DNA from: TMP-86 sp039807285
GTDB lineage: Bacteria; Pseudomonadota; Gammaproteobacteria; Steroidobacterales; Steroidobacteraceae
DNA: 64,000 nt
Reading direction: 5' to 3'
Assembly: GCA_044226785.1 (NCBI GenBank)
Contig: JBGAGK010000016.1
Span: 45,923-109,922 of the forward strand
A program made the position numbers and the translations under genes. Positions 35,122 through 44,415 of this stretch are shown piece by piece. The first letter of the stretch is position 1. Every line of letters begins with the position of its first letter. The notes under the pieces are model-generated. The model worked only from the letters and a program-made list of their open reading frames with translations, did no database searches and was not told the origin of the DNA.

Positions 35122-36428
35122 GATCGGTTTACTCTTTGCATGAGGACATACACCGGAACACCGGCCAGCAACAACACGAAACCCCAGCCGACGGCGCGCT
35201 GCCCGGCGCCCACCAGGGTCCACAGGGAATACGCCAGCGCCAATGCGCCGATCGACGAGGCGATCGGCGTGGCGGATCCGGCCGGTGCCAGGCGCCCCGT
35301 CCACATCAGCCGCAGCAGGGCGGCCGAGCAGAGGGTGTACATTACGAGGCATGCGGTGGTGGAGAGCAGGACCATGAAGGTGAACACGTCCACCATGGAT
35401 CTGTTGCCGTTGAACAGGACCAGGATGGTCACCAGCACACTGCCGAAGATCATCGCCGTATCCGGTGTGCCCCGGACCGAGATCTTCGCCATGGCCCTGG
35501 GGAACACGCCATTTTCCGCCATGGCGCGCGGCAGTTCGCCCTGCAGCAGGATCCAGCCGTTGAGACACCCGAAGCCACTGATGGCCGCGAAGACTGCCAG
35601 CACCTGCGCCGAGCGTTCGCCCCAGAACAGGCGGGCGACATCGGCGAACGGCGCGGTCGAAGCCTTCAACTGATCGATGGGCAGCATCACCAGCACGGCA
35701 CCGCAGGCGATCACGTAGATGATGGCGGTTCCGAGCGTTCCGAACAGGGTGGCCCGCGGGATGGTGTGCGCCGGGTCTTTCACCTTGTCTGCCGGGATGG
35801 TGGCCGATTCCAGGCCCAGCAAGGCCCACAGCGTGAGTGTGGCCGCTGCGGTGACGCCGCCCACGGACAGTGGCACGGAAGCCGCGTTGCGGGCGATGTC
35901 CGAAGGTTTCACGAAAAACAGGGCGTAGCCTGCAATGGCCAGCAAGGGTGCCACCTTCAGCACGGTGGTGACGTTCTGCACCGTTGCGCTGGCCTTGATC
36001 CCGCGGCAGTTAACCAGCGTCAGCAGCCACAGGATCCCCAGGGTCAGCGCAGCCGGTGCGCCGGGTGTGCCCATGAGCCGCGGGAACAGGGGAGTCAGGT
36101 AGCTGATCGTCCCGGTCGCGATGGCGGCATTGCCCACCCAGATGGATATCCAGTAGCCCCAGGCAACGATGAACGCAAGGAACGGTCCGAAGACTTCCTG
36201 CGTGTAGACATAGGGTCCACCGGCGCGGGGGAAGCTCCGGCTCAACTGCGAGAACACATAGGCCAGGCACAATGCGCCGCCCGCCGTGAACCCCCAGGCG
36301 ATCATGCTGTTCATGCCGAATTCGGCGAGTGAGGCCGGCAGCAGGAAAATCCCCGAGCCGATGGTATTGCCGACCACGAGGGCGATGCAGGTCCACAGGC
36401 CGATGCGGTGGGCGGGGGCGGCCATCAT
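35118..36428 (-). CDS. APC-family amino acid permease
   Basis: An inner-membrane amino acid/amine transporter of 436 residues with about 12 hydrophobic helices. The first helix contains the unwound substrate-site motif GNTIGSGIFLLP, the strongest family mark. It resembles the agmatine/lysine/putrescine branch (LVVGNTIGSGIFLLP, PRAGGPYVY). It starts at ATG 36428 within the iclR stop (four-base overlap) and ends within the aminotransferase start. Uptake of the substrate of the neighbouring catabolic enzymes is the likely role. Confidence 0.93.
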   Translation of the reverse strand: MMAAPAHRIGLWTCIALVVGNTIGSGIFLLPASLAEFGMNSMIAWGFTAGGALCLAYVFSQLSRSFPRAGGPYVYTQEVFGPFLAFIVAWGYWISIWVGNAAIATGTISYLTPLFPRLMGTPGAPAALTLGILWLLTLVNCRGIKASATVQNVTTVLKVAPLLAIAGYALFFVKPSDIARNAASVPLSVGGVTAAATLTLWALLGLESATIPADKVKDPAHTIPRATLFGTLGTAIIYVIACGAVLVMLPIDQLKASTAPFADVARLFWGERSAQVLAVFAAISGFGCLNGWILLQGELPRAMAENGVFPRAMAKISVRGTPDTAMIFGSVLVTILVLFNGNRSMVDVFTFMVLLSTTACLVMYTLCSAALLRLMWTGRLAPAGSATPIASSIGALALAYSLWTLVGAGQRAVGWGFVLLLAGVPVYVLMQRVNRS

Positions 36429-37255
36429 GCGTCCATTCGCCTGACCGGCAGGCCCGCATGCGAGAGAACCCGCTCGATCTCCTCCTGCGCCCGCAGGAGC
36501 GCTGGCAGGATGGTGCGCTGGACCTGGGTCCTGCTGTCGGCGTGATACTGGAGGCTCACGTTGAGTGCAGCGACCATCTGGCCACGGACCCGCACCGGAA
36601 CGGCCACGGAGCACAGCCCAAGCTCCAGTTCGCGCAAGACCATCGCATATCCCTGGCGGCGTACCTTGAGCAGTTCGTTCCTGAATGCCTTGGGCGCCGT
36701 CAGTGTGTGCGCGGTGATGGGCTGGAGCCGGGCGTTCGCCAGCCACGCATCGAGCGATGCCTCATCCAGTCCGGCGAGCAGCACGCGTCCCATGGAAGAC
36801 GCATAAGCGGGGAGGCGCGCACCCACGCCCAACGCCACGGTCATGATGCGGCTCACGGGTACACGCGCCACATACACGATCTGCTCGCCATCCAGCACGG
36901 ACATGGAGCTGGATTCCTTCACCTCGTGCACCAGGGCTTCCATCGCCGGCAGTGCCAGCTCCGGCAAGCGGGACGCAGACAGGTAACCAAACCCGAGTTC
37001 GAGCACACGCGGCGTGAGGAAAAAATCGCGCCCGTCCGCCCCGACGTAACCCAGGTGCTTCAGCGTGAGCAGGGACCTTCGCACCACCGCGCGTGCCAGG
37101 CCCGTGCGTGCAGCCAGCTGCGTCTGTGTCAGCGCAGGGTTTTCGGCATCGAAGGCGCGGATCACCGCAAGGCCGCGGGCCAGCGACTGGACGTAGTCCG
37201 GACCGTCCTCGATGCATTCGGGACGGATCGTGGCTGGCGCGGCGGTGATTGACAT
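36425..37255 (-). CDS. IclR-family transcriptional regulator (PcaR/PobR-like)
   Basis: A 276-residue regulator with an N-terminal winged helix-turn-helix (LTQTQLAARTGLARAVVRRSLLTLKHLGYV, about residues 42-72) and a C-terminal IclR effector domain. IclR members of the PcaR/PobR branch control catabolic operons in response to pathway intermediates. It is the first gene of the permease-aminotransferase operon and diverges from the aldehyde dehydrogenase operon. The 81-bp intergenic region carries a perfect palindrome, probably its operator. Confidence 0.93.
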   Translation of the reverse strand: MSITAAPATIRPECIEDGPDYVQSLARGLAVIRAFDAENPALTQTQLAARTGLARAVVRRSLLTLKHLGYVGADGRDFFLTPRVLELGFGYLSASRLPELALPAMEALVHEVKESSSMSVLDGEQIVYVARVPVSRIMTVALGVGARLPAYASSMGRVLLAGLDEASLDAWLANARLQPITAHTLTAPKAFRNELLKVRRQGYAMVLRELELGLCSVAVPVRVRGQMVAALNVSLQYHADSRTQVQRTILPALLRAQEEIERVLSHAGLPVRRMDA

Positions 37256-37280
37256 GATGGGCGGATTAGACCGTAATACC

Positions 37281-37295
37281 GTTCGCATGTCGAAT
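37281..37295. promoter_or_regulatory. second, degenerate IclR-type site
   Basis: GTTCGCATGTCGAAT repeats the left arm (GTTCGCA) of the palindrome at 37299-37315 exactly and its right arm imperfectly. The two copies begin 19 bases apart, close to two helical turns, so two dimers could bind on the same face. Confidence 0.4.
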
Positions 37296-37298
37296 TTA

Positions 37299-37315
37299 TG
37301 TTCGCATTGCGAACA
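37299..37315. promoter_or_regulatory. palindromic operator, probable IclR binding site
   Basis: TGTTCGCA-T-TGCGAACA is a perfect inverted repeat with a one-base centre, located between the divergent iclR-type gene and the aldehyde dehydrogenase gene. Its size and G-T-T-C/G-A-A-C ends resemble sites bound by IclR-family proteins. Binding by the adjacent regulator is inference from position. Confidence 0.65.
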
Positions 37316-37336
37316 CAATATCCGGGAATCCTGCCG

Positions 37337-38902
37337 ATGTCCTTCAAGCTGACCTACGCCACCATGTTCTCTCCGCCGGAAGAAATGCACGATGCCTACG
37401 AGGCGGCGCTCCAGCGGGTTCGTGCCTGCCTCGGCAGGACCCAAGCGCTGCATGTGGGTGGCCGCGATGTACCCGGACAGTACCTGCACGATGCCTTCAA
37501 CCCGGCACGGCAGCCGGAATTGCTGGGCCGTTTCGGCTGTGCGCGCCTCGAGCAGATGCGATCGGCGGTGACGGCGGCGCGTATGGCGCGTTCGGCCTGG
37601 GCGGCGACACCTGCAGCACGCCGCGTCGAACTGTCCCGGAAAGTGGGCCAGCTGATCGAGGCGCGTGTCTATGACATCGCTGCAGCGCTGACCCTCGAGG
37701 TGGGCAAGAACCGCATGGAAGCACTCGGCGAGGCCCAGGAAGCCGCGGACTTCTTTCATGGCTACGCGGCGGATTTCGAGCGCAATGGCGCCTATGTCCG
37801 CGCACTGCCGGATGATCCGCTGGCCGACTGGAAGTCGCACAATCGAAGCACGCTCAAGCCCTATGGTGTCTGGGCGGTGATCTCACCGTTCAACTTCCCC
37901 CTGGCACTGGCAGCGGGACCGGTGGCTGCCGCACTGGTGACGGGCAACTGCGTGGTGCTCAAGACTCCGCCGGAAACACCCTGGGCCGGGCGATGGCTGG
38001 CGGACTGCATCCGCGATGCGGGCTATCCGCCGGGTGTCTTCAACTACCTGTGTGGCGATGGCGAGGTGGGCGCGCAGCTGGTGGCGCATCCGGATGTGGC
38101 GGGTGTCACCTTCACCGGCTCCCATGCCGTGGGCATGAGCATCCACCGTCAGATGCTCGCCGGCGCTTGGGCCAGGCCCTGCATCGCGGAGATGGGTGGC
38201 AAGAACGCCTGCATCGTCACTGCACATGCGGACCTCGATCGGGCCGTCGCCGGGATCGCGCGTTCGGCCTTCGGCATGGGCGGCCAGAAATGCTCGGCGC
38301 TGTCACGCCTTTACGTCGAGGAGCCGGTCGCCGATGCGCTGGGGGCCCGGCTGGTGGAGCGGGTCGGTGCGATGCGCGTCGGGGATCCGGCATTGCGCAG
38401 CACCGATCTCGGGCCCGTGATCTCGGCGCGTGCAGCCAGCCGCTACGAGGATTTTTCGGCGCAGCTGCGCACGCACGGTTCGCGTGTGTTGCATGGGGGC
38501 GAGCGCTTGCGTGAAGGGGACCTCGCGCTGGGACATTTCGTGGCGCCCACGCTGAGCGAATCGCCGCCCACGCATCCGCTGTTTGCACAGGAGATGTTCC
38601 TGCCCATCCTGATGATGACGCGCGTGAAGACCCTGGATGAGGCCATCGGACGGGCGAACGAAACGCCGCTGGGTCTCACGGCGGGCTGCTATGGCAACCA
38701 GTCCGAAGTCGAGGAGTTCGAGCGGCGCATCGAAGCCGGCGTGATCTATGTCAATCGCCCGCAGGGCGCCACCACGGGGGCATGGCCGGGCTTCCAGGCC
38801 TTCGCGGGCTGGAAGGGATCCAGTTCCACCGGCAAGGCGATCGGGTCCTTCTACTACCTGCCGCAGTACCTGCGTGAGCAGTCCCTGACCTGGGTGGAGT
38901 GA
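37337..38902 (+). CDS. aldehyde dehydrogenase (1-pyrroline-5-carboxylate dehydrogenase-like)
   Basis: NAD(P)-dependent aldehyde dehydrogenase of 521 residues. The catalytic cysteine is Cys319 (GGQKCSALSR) and the general-base glutamate is Glu285 (AEMGGKN). The N-terminal region (EEMHDAYEAALQRVRACLG) matches the RocA/P5CDH type more than simple aliphatic ALDHs, so the substrate may be a semialdehyde of an amino or dicarboxylic acid. I chose ATG 37337 and not the upstream ATG at 37298, which lies in the operator. The stop overlaps the CoA-transferase start by one base (TGATG). Confidence 0.9.
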   Translation: MSFKLTYATMFSPPEEMHDAYEAALQRVRACLGRTQALHVGGRDVPGQYLHDAFNPARQPELLGRFGCARLEQMRSAVTAARMARSAWAATPAARRVELSRKVGQLIEARVYDIAAALTLEVGKNRMEALGEAQEAADFFHGYAADFERNGAYVRALPDDPLADWKSHNRSTLKPYGVWAVISPFNFPLALAAGPVAAALVTGNCVVLKTPPETPWAGRWLADCIRDAGYPPGVFNYLCGDGEVGAQLVAHPDVAGVTFTGSHAVGMSIHRQMLAGAWARPCIAEMGGKNACIVTAHADLDRAVAGIARSAFGMGGQKCSALSRLYVEEPVADALGARLVERVGAMRVGDPALRSTDLGPVISARAASRYEDFSAQLRTHGSRVLHGGERLREGDLALGHFVAPTLSESPPTHPLFAQEMFLPILMMTRVKTLDEAIGRANETPLGLTAGCYGNQSEVEEFERRIEAGVIYVNRPQGATTGAWPGFQAFAGWKGSSSTGKAIGSFYYLPQYLREQSLTWVE

Positions 38903-39714
38903 TGGCGCAGTTCCTGAGCCTGCACGATGCGATCGCCCTGTACGTGAAGGACGGCCAGAGCGTTGCACTGGAGGGTTTCACGCACCTGATTCCCTTTGCC
39001 GCGGGGCACGAGATCATCCGGCAGCGGCGCAAGGGTCTGCATCTGGTCCGCATGACACCGGACCTCATCTACGACCAGATGATCGGCATGGGCTGCGCCA
39101 GCGAGATCACCTTCTCCTGGGGCGGGAATCCCGGTGTTGGCTCGCTGTATCGCCTGCGCGATGCCATCGAGAATGGCTGGCCCGGCCCCCTGAAGATCCA
39201 TGAGCACAGCCACGCCGGCATGGCGGCTGCCTACACAGCCGGCGCCAGCGGTCTGCCCTTCGGGCTGCTGCGCGGCTACATCGGCAACGGGCTCACCGAA
39301 GTCAATCCGCAGATCCGGCGCGTGCGTTGTCCGTACACGGGCGAGGTCCTGGCCACCGTGCCCGCGATCAATCCAGACCTTTCCATCATCCATGCGCAGG
39401 CAGCGGATCGTCACGGCAATGTGCTCATCCAGGGAATCCTCGGGGCGCAGAAGGAAATCGCGCTGGCCGGACGCAAGCTCCTGGTCACCGTCGAGTCGCT
39501 GGTGGACGAGCTCGACACCCACCTGAATTCCGTGGTCCTTCCGGGGTGGGTGGTGAGCGCCATCGTGCATGCTCCGCGAGGCGCCTACCCCTCCTATGCG
39601 CAAGGGTGCTATCCGCGCGACAACGGGTTCTACACCGCCTGGGATGCCATTGGCAGGAGCCGCGAGCACTTTGTCCAATGGATGCAGCGCAACGTGCTGG
39701 AGGCCGCGACATGA
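38902..39714 (+). CDS. CoA-transferase subunit A (glutaconate/IpdA-like)
   Basis: The alpha subunit of a family I CoA-transferase or related acyl-CoA hydrolase, 270 residues. Motifs include ALEGFTHLIPFAAGHEI and FSWGGNPGVGSL, closer to glutaconate CoA-transferase and IpdA-type proteins than to the ScoA-like gene at 18.3 kb. The ATG at 38902 overlaps the dehydrogenase stop, and its own stop overlaps the B subunit by four bases. It probably activates the acid produced by the upstream dehydrogenase; ring-opening hydrolase activity like IpdAB is an alternative. Confidence 0.88.
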   Translation: MAQFLSLHDAIALYVKDGQSVALEGFTHLIPFAAGHEIIRQRRKGLHLVRMTPDLIYDQMIGMGCASEITFSWGGNPGVGSLYRLRDAIENGWPGPLKIHEHSHAGMAAAYTAGASGLPFGLLRGYIGNGLTEVNPQIRRVRCPYTGEVLATVPAINPDLSIIHAQAADRHGNVLIQGILGAQKEIALAGRKLLVTVESLVDELDTHLNSVVLPGWVVSAIVHAPRGAYPSYAQGCYPRDNGFYTAWDAIGRSREHFVQWMQRNVLEAAT

Positions 39715-40484
39715 GCCCCGGCGCGCATTCGGCGGAAGAGATGATGACCGTGGCGGCTGCGCGGCTGCTGTGGAACGGTTGCGTGTGCTTCGTCGGTATC
39801 GGACTGCCTTCAGCGGTGGCCAACCTTGCGCGACTCCTGCATGCCCCGCAGATCGTGCTGATCTACGAATCCGGCACCATCGGCGCGCGCCCCGATGTCC
39901 TGCCGCTGTCCATCGGCGACGGTGAACTGGCGCAGACCGCCACCGCGGTAGTATCCCTTCCCGAAATCTTCTCGTACTGGCTGCAGGCCGGGCGGGTGGA
40001 TGTGGGCTTTCTGGGCGCCGCGCAGATCGACCGGTACGGCAACCTCAACAGCACGGTCATCGGACCCTATGGAGCTCCGAAGACCCGGCTGCCGGGCGCG
40101 GGCGGCGCGCCGGAGATCGCCTCGAATGCGCGCCAGACCTTCGTGGTGCTGCGGCAGTCTCCACGTTCCTTCGTGGACAAGCTCGATTTCAGGACTTCCA
40201 TGGGCTTTGGCCATGGACGTGGTGAACGTGCATCGTCCGGTGCCCGCGGTGCCGGCCCCCAGGCCGTGATCACCGATTTCGGGCTGCTTCGACCCGATGC
40301 ACACAGCCAGGAACTGCAGTTGGTGGCATGCTACGAGAACGTCGATCCGGCCGATGCCGTCAAGGCCACCGGCTGGCCGCTGCAGGTGGCGGATTCGCTC
40401 GAAGTGATACGTGCACCAGACCCGGAAGAGCTTCGCGTGCTGCGTGAGCTGCACGCCGGACGATCAAGAGGAGAACCGCGATGA
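39711..40484 (+). CDS. CoA-transferase subunit B (glutaconate/IpdB-like)
   Basis: The beta subunit, 257 residues. The catalytic glutamate candidate is Glu53 in IYESGTIGA, the glutaconate-CoA-transferase form of the motif, not the SENG form of the other pair in this window. Conserved VDVGFLGAAQIDRYGNLN also fits. The ATG at 39711 sits in the subunit A stop (ATGA), and the stop overlaps the downstream aminotransferase by four bases, so the four enzymes are strictly coupled in translation. Confidence 0.9.
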   Translation: MSPGAHSAEEMMTVAAARLLWNGCVCFVGIGLPSAVANLARLLHAPQIVLIYESGTIGARPDVLPLSIGDGELAQTATAVVSLPEIFSYWLQAGRVDVGFLGAAQIDRYGNLNSTVIGPYGAPKTRLPGAGGAPEIASNARQTFVVLRQSPRSFVDKLDFRTSMGFGHGRGERASSGARGAGPQAVITDFGLLRPDAHSQELQLVACYENVDPADAVKATGWPLQVADSLEVIRAPDPEELRVLRELHAGRSRGEPR

Positions 40485-41818
40485 AGAACCCGCATATCAG
40501 GACGGAATTGCCCGGACCGAAGGCGCGCGCCCTGCTGGCACGCGATGCAGCCTGCGTCTCGCCATCCTATCCGCGTGATTACCCGTTCGTGATGTCCCAC
40601 GGGCGGGGTGCCGAGATCTGGGATGTCGACGGCAACCGGTTCCTCGACTTCGTCGCGGGCATTGCCGTGTGCAGCACGGGGCATGCGCATCCACAGGTGG
40701 TCAAGGCCATCCAGTCCGCGGCAGAGCAGTTCCTGCACATCTCCTCCGACTACTGGCATGAGGGCCAGGTCCGGCTTGCCGAACGCATGGCACAGATCGC
40801 GCCCATGAACGAGCCGGTGATGAGTTTCTTCGCACAGTCCGGCACCGAGAGTGTCGAGGCGGCCCTGAAGCTCGCGCGCTACGTCACGGGCCGGGGCCGG
40901 TTCATCGGCTTCCTCGGCGGCTTTCACGGGCGCACCATGGGCTCACTGTCCTTCACCTGCAGCAAGTACACCCAGCAGAAGGGATTCTTTCCCACCATGC
41001 CCGGGGTGACGCATGTGCCATACCCGAACCGCTTCCGCCCCCTGCTCGCCGGCGAGGACCAGGGTGCGGCGGTGCTGTCCTACATCGAGGACGTGCTGTT
41101 CCAGACCAGCGTGCCGGCCAGCGAAGTTGCCGGCATCCTGATCGAACCCATCCAGGGCGAAGGCGGATACCTGGTTCCGCCTGACGGCTTTCTCGCCGGC
41201 CTGCGCGCGCTGTGCGACCGGCACGGCATCCTGCTGATCTTCGACGAAGTGCAGTCGGGCATCGGCCGCACGGGCAGGATGTTCGCCAGTGAACACTGGG
41301 GCGTGGCGCCTGACATCATGACGCTGGCCAAGGGCCTGGGTTCGGGCATGCCCATCGGAATGGTGGTGGCGAAGAAGCGCATCATGGAGCAGTGGACGCG
41401 CGGTGCGCACGGCAACACCTACGGCGGCAACCCGGTCTGCTGTGCGGCTGCGCTGGCGACGCTCGACCTGGTGCAGAACGCGTATTGTGCCAATGCGGCT
41501 GCGGTGGGCGAATACTTCCAGCGCCAGCTGCGTGGCCTGCAGCAGCGCCATGCTGCCGTGGGTGAAGTGCGCGGCAAGGGACTGATGATCGGCATGGAGC
41601 TGATCGCCGATCACCGCACCCGTGCTCCTGCGAAGAAGCTGTGCGACACGATGGTCACGCGCGCGTATCACAACGGCCTGATCCTGTTGCCCTGTGGCCA
41701 GAGCACGCTGCGCTTCATGCCACCGCTCCTCGTGACCCAGGCCCAGGTGGATGAGGCCATGGGCATCATCGAGGCCAGCCTGATCGAGGCACAGGCTGAA
41801 ATGGCCGGCAGGAGTTGA
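40481..41818 (+). CDS. class III aminotransferase (4-aminobutyrate/acetylornithine type)
   Basis: PLP-dependent aminotransferase of 445 residues. It has the GFHGRTMGSLS motif, FDEVQSGIGRTGRMF with the PLP aspartate, and Schiff-base Lys284 (LAKGLGSGMP). The pattern resembles GabT-type omega-amino acid transaminases. It is the second class III enzyme in the divergon; the other is at 33.8-35.1 kb. Together with the dehydrogenase and CoA-transferase upstream it supports conversion of an omega-amino acid to an acyl-CoA. Substrate unknown. Confidence 0.92.
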   Translation: MKNPHIRTELPGPKARALLARDAACVSPSYPRDYPFVMSHGRGAEIWDVDGNRFLDFVAGIAVCSTGHAHPQVVKAIQSAAEQFLHISSDYWHEGQVRLAERMAQIAPMNEPVMSFFAQSGTESVEAALKLARYVTGRGRFIGFLGGFHGRTMGSLSFTCSKYTQQKGFFPTMPGVTHVPYPNRFRPLLAGEDQGAAVLSYIEDVLFQTSVPASEVAGILIEPIQGEGGYLVPPDGFLAGLRALCDRHGILLIFDEVQSGIGRTGRMFASEHWGVAPDIMTLAKGLGSGMPIGMVVAKKRIMEQWTRGAHGNTYGGNPVCCAAALATLDLVQNAYCANAAAVGEYFQRQLRGLQQRHAAVGEVRGKGLMIGMELIADHRTRAPAKKLCDTMVTRAYHNGLILLPCGQSTLRFMPPLLVTQAQVDEAMGIIEASLIEAQAEMAGRS

Positions 41819-41822
41819 GATC

Positions 41823-44393
41823 ATGCGCAAGGCAAGGCGTGGAGCGGGCGTTGCGCGCGAGCGCGTTCGCGCGGCATTTCAGTGGCTGCTGTGGGTCGTG
41901 GCGATGGGCGGCGGTTCGGTGGCGATGGCACAACGCGCGCCAGTGCTGCCGCTGCTCGACATGCCGCATCCCTACTACTACCGGGAGATGTTCCTGCCGC
42001 AACTGACCGGCGGGCCTTCGAGCCTCGCCTGGTCGCCCGATGGCCGCGAGCTGGTGTATTCCATGGCGGGCACCCTGTGGCGCCAGCCGGTGGACTCGGA
42101 TCACGCCACGCAGATCACCTCCGGGAAGACCTATGACTACCAGCCCGACTGGTCACCGGATGGCCGCTGGATCATCTACAGTTCCTACACCGGTAAAGCA
42201 ATCGAACTCAAGGCGCTCGATCTTCGCAGCGGCACGGTGCATGCGCTCACCGGCAATGGTGCCATCAATGTCGAGCCGCGCTTCTCTCCGGATGGTTCGC
42301 GCATCGTCTTCACCTCGAGCCAGGATCACCGGCGCTTTCATCTGTTCATGGCGGACTTCCGGCAGGGGCAGCTCGAAGATCCCGTGCAGCTGACGCACGA
42401 ACACCTGAGCGATCTGCCGCGCTACTACTACAGCCGTTACGATCACGAGCTCAGCCCGCTCTGGTCGCGCGACGGGCGCTTCATCCTGTACATCTCCAAC
42501 CGCGGACACATCCACGGCACGGGTGGCATCTGGCGCATGCCCGCACAGGCCGGTGCTGCAGGCCAGGAAATCCACTACGAGGAGACCAACTGGCGCACGC
42601 GGCCGGACCTTTCCCCCGATGGCAAGCGTCTGGTCTACAGCTCCTACCTGGGCCGCTCCTGGCACAATCTGTGGATGATGCCTGCGGGCGGCGGCGATGT
42701 TTTCCCCTTGAGCTTTGGCAGCTGGGACCAGGTCAATCCGCGCTGGTCACCGGATGGAGCGCGCATCGCATTCATCAGCAACCAGGGCGGTGGCACGTCC
42801 ATCGGCATCGTCGGTGTGCCCGGTGGCGTGGTCCGCGCGCTGCCCATCCATTCGCGCAGCTGGATGCGGCCTGCAGGACAGGTCCACATCCGGCTGCTCG
42901 CAGCGGGTGGCGAGCCCGGCGTTGCACGCATCAGCGTGACCGATGACGAGGGCATGAGTCATGCGCCGGCCGGCGGCTGGATCAGTGCCGATGACGGCTT
43001 CGACCGGCGTGAAAGACCATTCGAGGCGCATTACTTCCATGCGCGGGGTGAAGCCATCGTCGAGGTTCCGGCAGGCCGCGTGCGCGTGGAGATCCTGAAC
43101 GGATTCGACCGGGCACTCGAGACCCGTGAGATCCAGGTGCAGGCCGGCGGGTCGACCGAAGTGATCTCGCACCTTTCCGATGGCCGGTGGCCGGTGCCCG
43201 ACGAGGCGCACTGGGCCAGCGGCGATGCCCACGTGCACATGAACTATGGCGGATGGTATCGCAACGATCCGGCGCACCTGCTGTTGCAGGCGCAGGCCGA
43301 GAACCTGTTTCTCGTGAATGCGCTCATCGTCAACAAGGAGCAGCGCTTTCCCGACATCGAGTACAACGGGCGCCACATCGATCCGGTGTCCACCCGCGAG
43401 ACCGTGATCCTGCATGGACAGGAGTTCCACACCAGCTACTGGGGACACCTGGGCCTGATGGGCATACGGGACGGTATCATCCTGCCCGGCTACGCGGGCT
43501 ATCCGAACACGGCGGCGGCCAGTCTTGTGCCCACCAATACGCAGGTAGCGGATCTGGCCCATGCACGCGGGGCTCTGGTGGGCTATGCGCATCCCTTCGA
43601 TGAACCACAGGATCCGTTCGACAAGCATCAGTCCCAGACCAGTTCGCTCCCGGTGGATGTGGCACTGGGCAAGGTGGATTATCTGGAGGTCGTCGGGTTC
43701 GCCGATCACCGCTCCACCGCGCAGGTGTGGTACCGGTTGCTCAATCTCGGTTTCCGCATACCGGCAGCCGGTGGCACCGATGCCATGGCCAATTACGCCT
43801 CGCTCCGCGGCCCGGTGGGCATGAACCGGGTATTCGTCCGGATGCCGGAAGGCGCGCCGGATGCCGATCAATGGCTGGCAGGGCTCAAGGCCGGCCGGAG
43901 TTTTGCCACCAATGGACCGTTGCTGGGCTTTTCACTCGGGGGCCAGGCCATCGGCGATGAACTGCGGCTGGACGGACCGGCGGCGGTGGATTTCCGTGTG
44001 CGCATGCGCTCGATCGTGGCGGTGGATCACCTGGATCTGGTGTGCAACGGCAAGCCCGTGCGCAGCTTCGTCAGAGGCAAGCCCATCGATCAGGGTGATT
44101 TCAGGGGCCGCGTGGAACTGCACGACAGCGGCTGGTGCGTGGTGAGCGCATCGAGCGATGGCGGGCGATACCCGGTGCTGGACAACTACGTGTACGCCAC
44201 CACCAGTCCGGTGTATGTGACCGTGAATGGCCGCAAGCCCCGTTCACCTCAGGATGCCCGCTATTTCGAGGCCTGGATCGACCGGGTCGGCGAAGCGACG
44301 CAGGCCTGGCCGGACTGGAACAGCGAAGCCGAGAAGGAGGCGGTGCTCGAAAACCTGGCAAAGGCCAGGGCCGTGTATTCGGCGCTGGAATAG
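41823..44393 (+). CDS. exported TolB beta-propeller / CehA-McbA-type metallohydrolase
   Basis: An 856-residue two-part protein. A hydrophobic segment at residues ~19-37 ending VAMAQ looks like a signal peptide. Residues ~45-320 contain TolB/WD40-like PD40 repeats (SPDGRELVYS, SPDGRWIIYS, SPDGSRIVFTS, SPDGKRLVYSS, SPDGARIAFIS). The C-terminal half is a CehA/McbA-type PHP-like hydrolase with the metal motif D468-A-H470-V-H472 and later YAHPFDE and GGTDAM. CehA and McbA hydrolyse carbaryl esters, but most family members have unknown substrates. It starts four bases after the aminotransferase, so it probably belongs to the catabolic operon. Confidence 0.85.
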   Translation: MRKARRGAGVARERVRAAFQWLLWVVAMGGGSVAMAQRAPVLPLLDMPHPYYYREMFLPQLTGGPSSLAWSPDGRELVYSMAGTLWRQPVDSDHATQITSGKTYDYQPDWSPDGRWIIYSSYTGKAIELKALDLRSGTVHALTGNGAINVEPRFSPDGSRIVFTSSQDHRRFHLFMADFRQGQLEDPVQLTHEHLSDLPRYYYSRYDHELSPLWSRDGRFILYISNRGHIHGTGGIWRMPAQAGAAGQEIHYEETNWRTRPDLSPDGKRLVYSSYLGRSWHNLWMMPAGGGDVFPLSFGSWDQVNPRWSPDGARIAFISNQGGGTSIGIVGVPGGVVRALPIHSRSWMRPAGQVHIRLLAAGGEPGVARISVTDDEGMSHAPAGGWISADDGFDRRERPFEAHYFHARGEAIVEVPAGRVRVEILNGFDRALETREIQVQAGGSTEVISHLSDGRWPVPDEAHWASGDAHVHMNYGGWYRNDPAHLLLQAQAENLFLVNALIVNKEQRFPDIEYNGRHIDPVSTRETVILHGQEFHTSYWGHLGLMGIRDGIILPGYAGYPNTAAASLVPTNTQVADLAHARGALVGYAHPFDEPQDPFDKHQSQTSSLPVDVALGKVDYLEVVGFADHRSTAQVWYRLLNLGFRIPAAGGTDAMANYASLRGPVGMNRVFVRMPEGAPDADQWLAGLKAGRSFATNGPLLGFSLGGQAIGDELRLDGPAAVDFRVRMRSIVAVDHLDLVCNGKPVRSFVRGKPIDQGDFRGRVELHDSGWCVVSASSDGGRYPVLDNYVYATTSPVYVTVNGRKPRSPQDARYFEAWIDRVGEATQAWPDWNSEAEKEAVLENLAKARAVYSALE

Positions 44394-44415
44394 CAGGCGT
44401 TGTAGTCCCGCGGCT

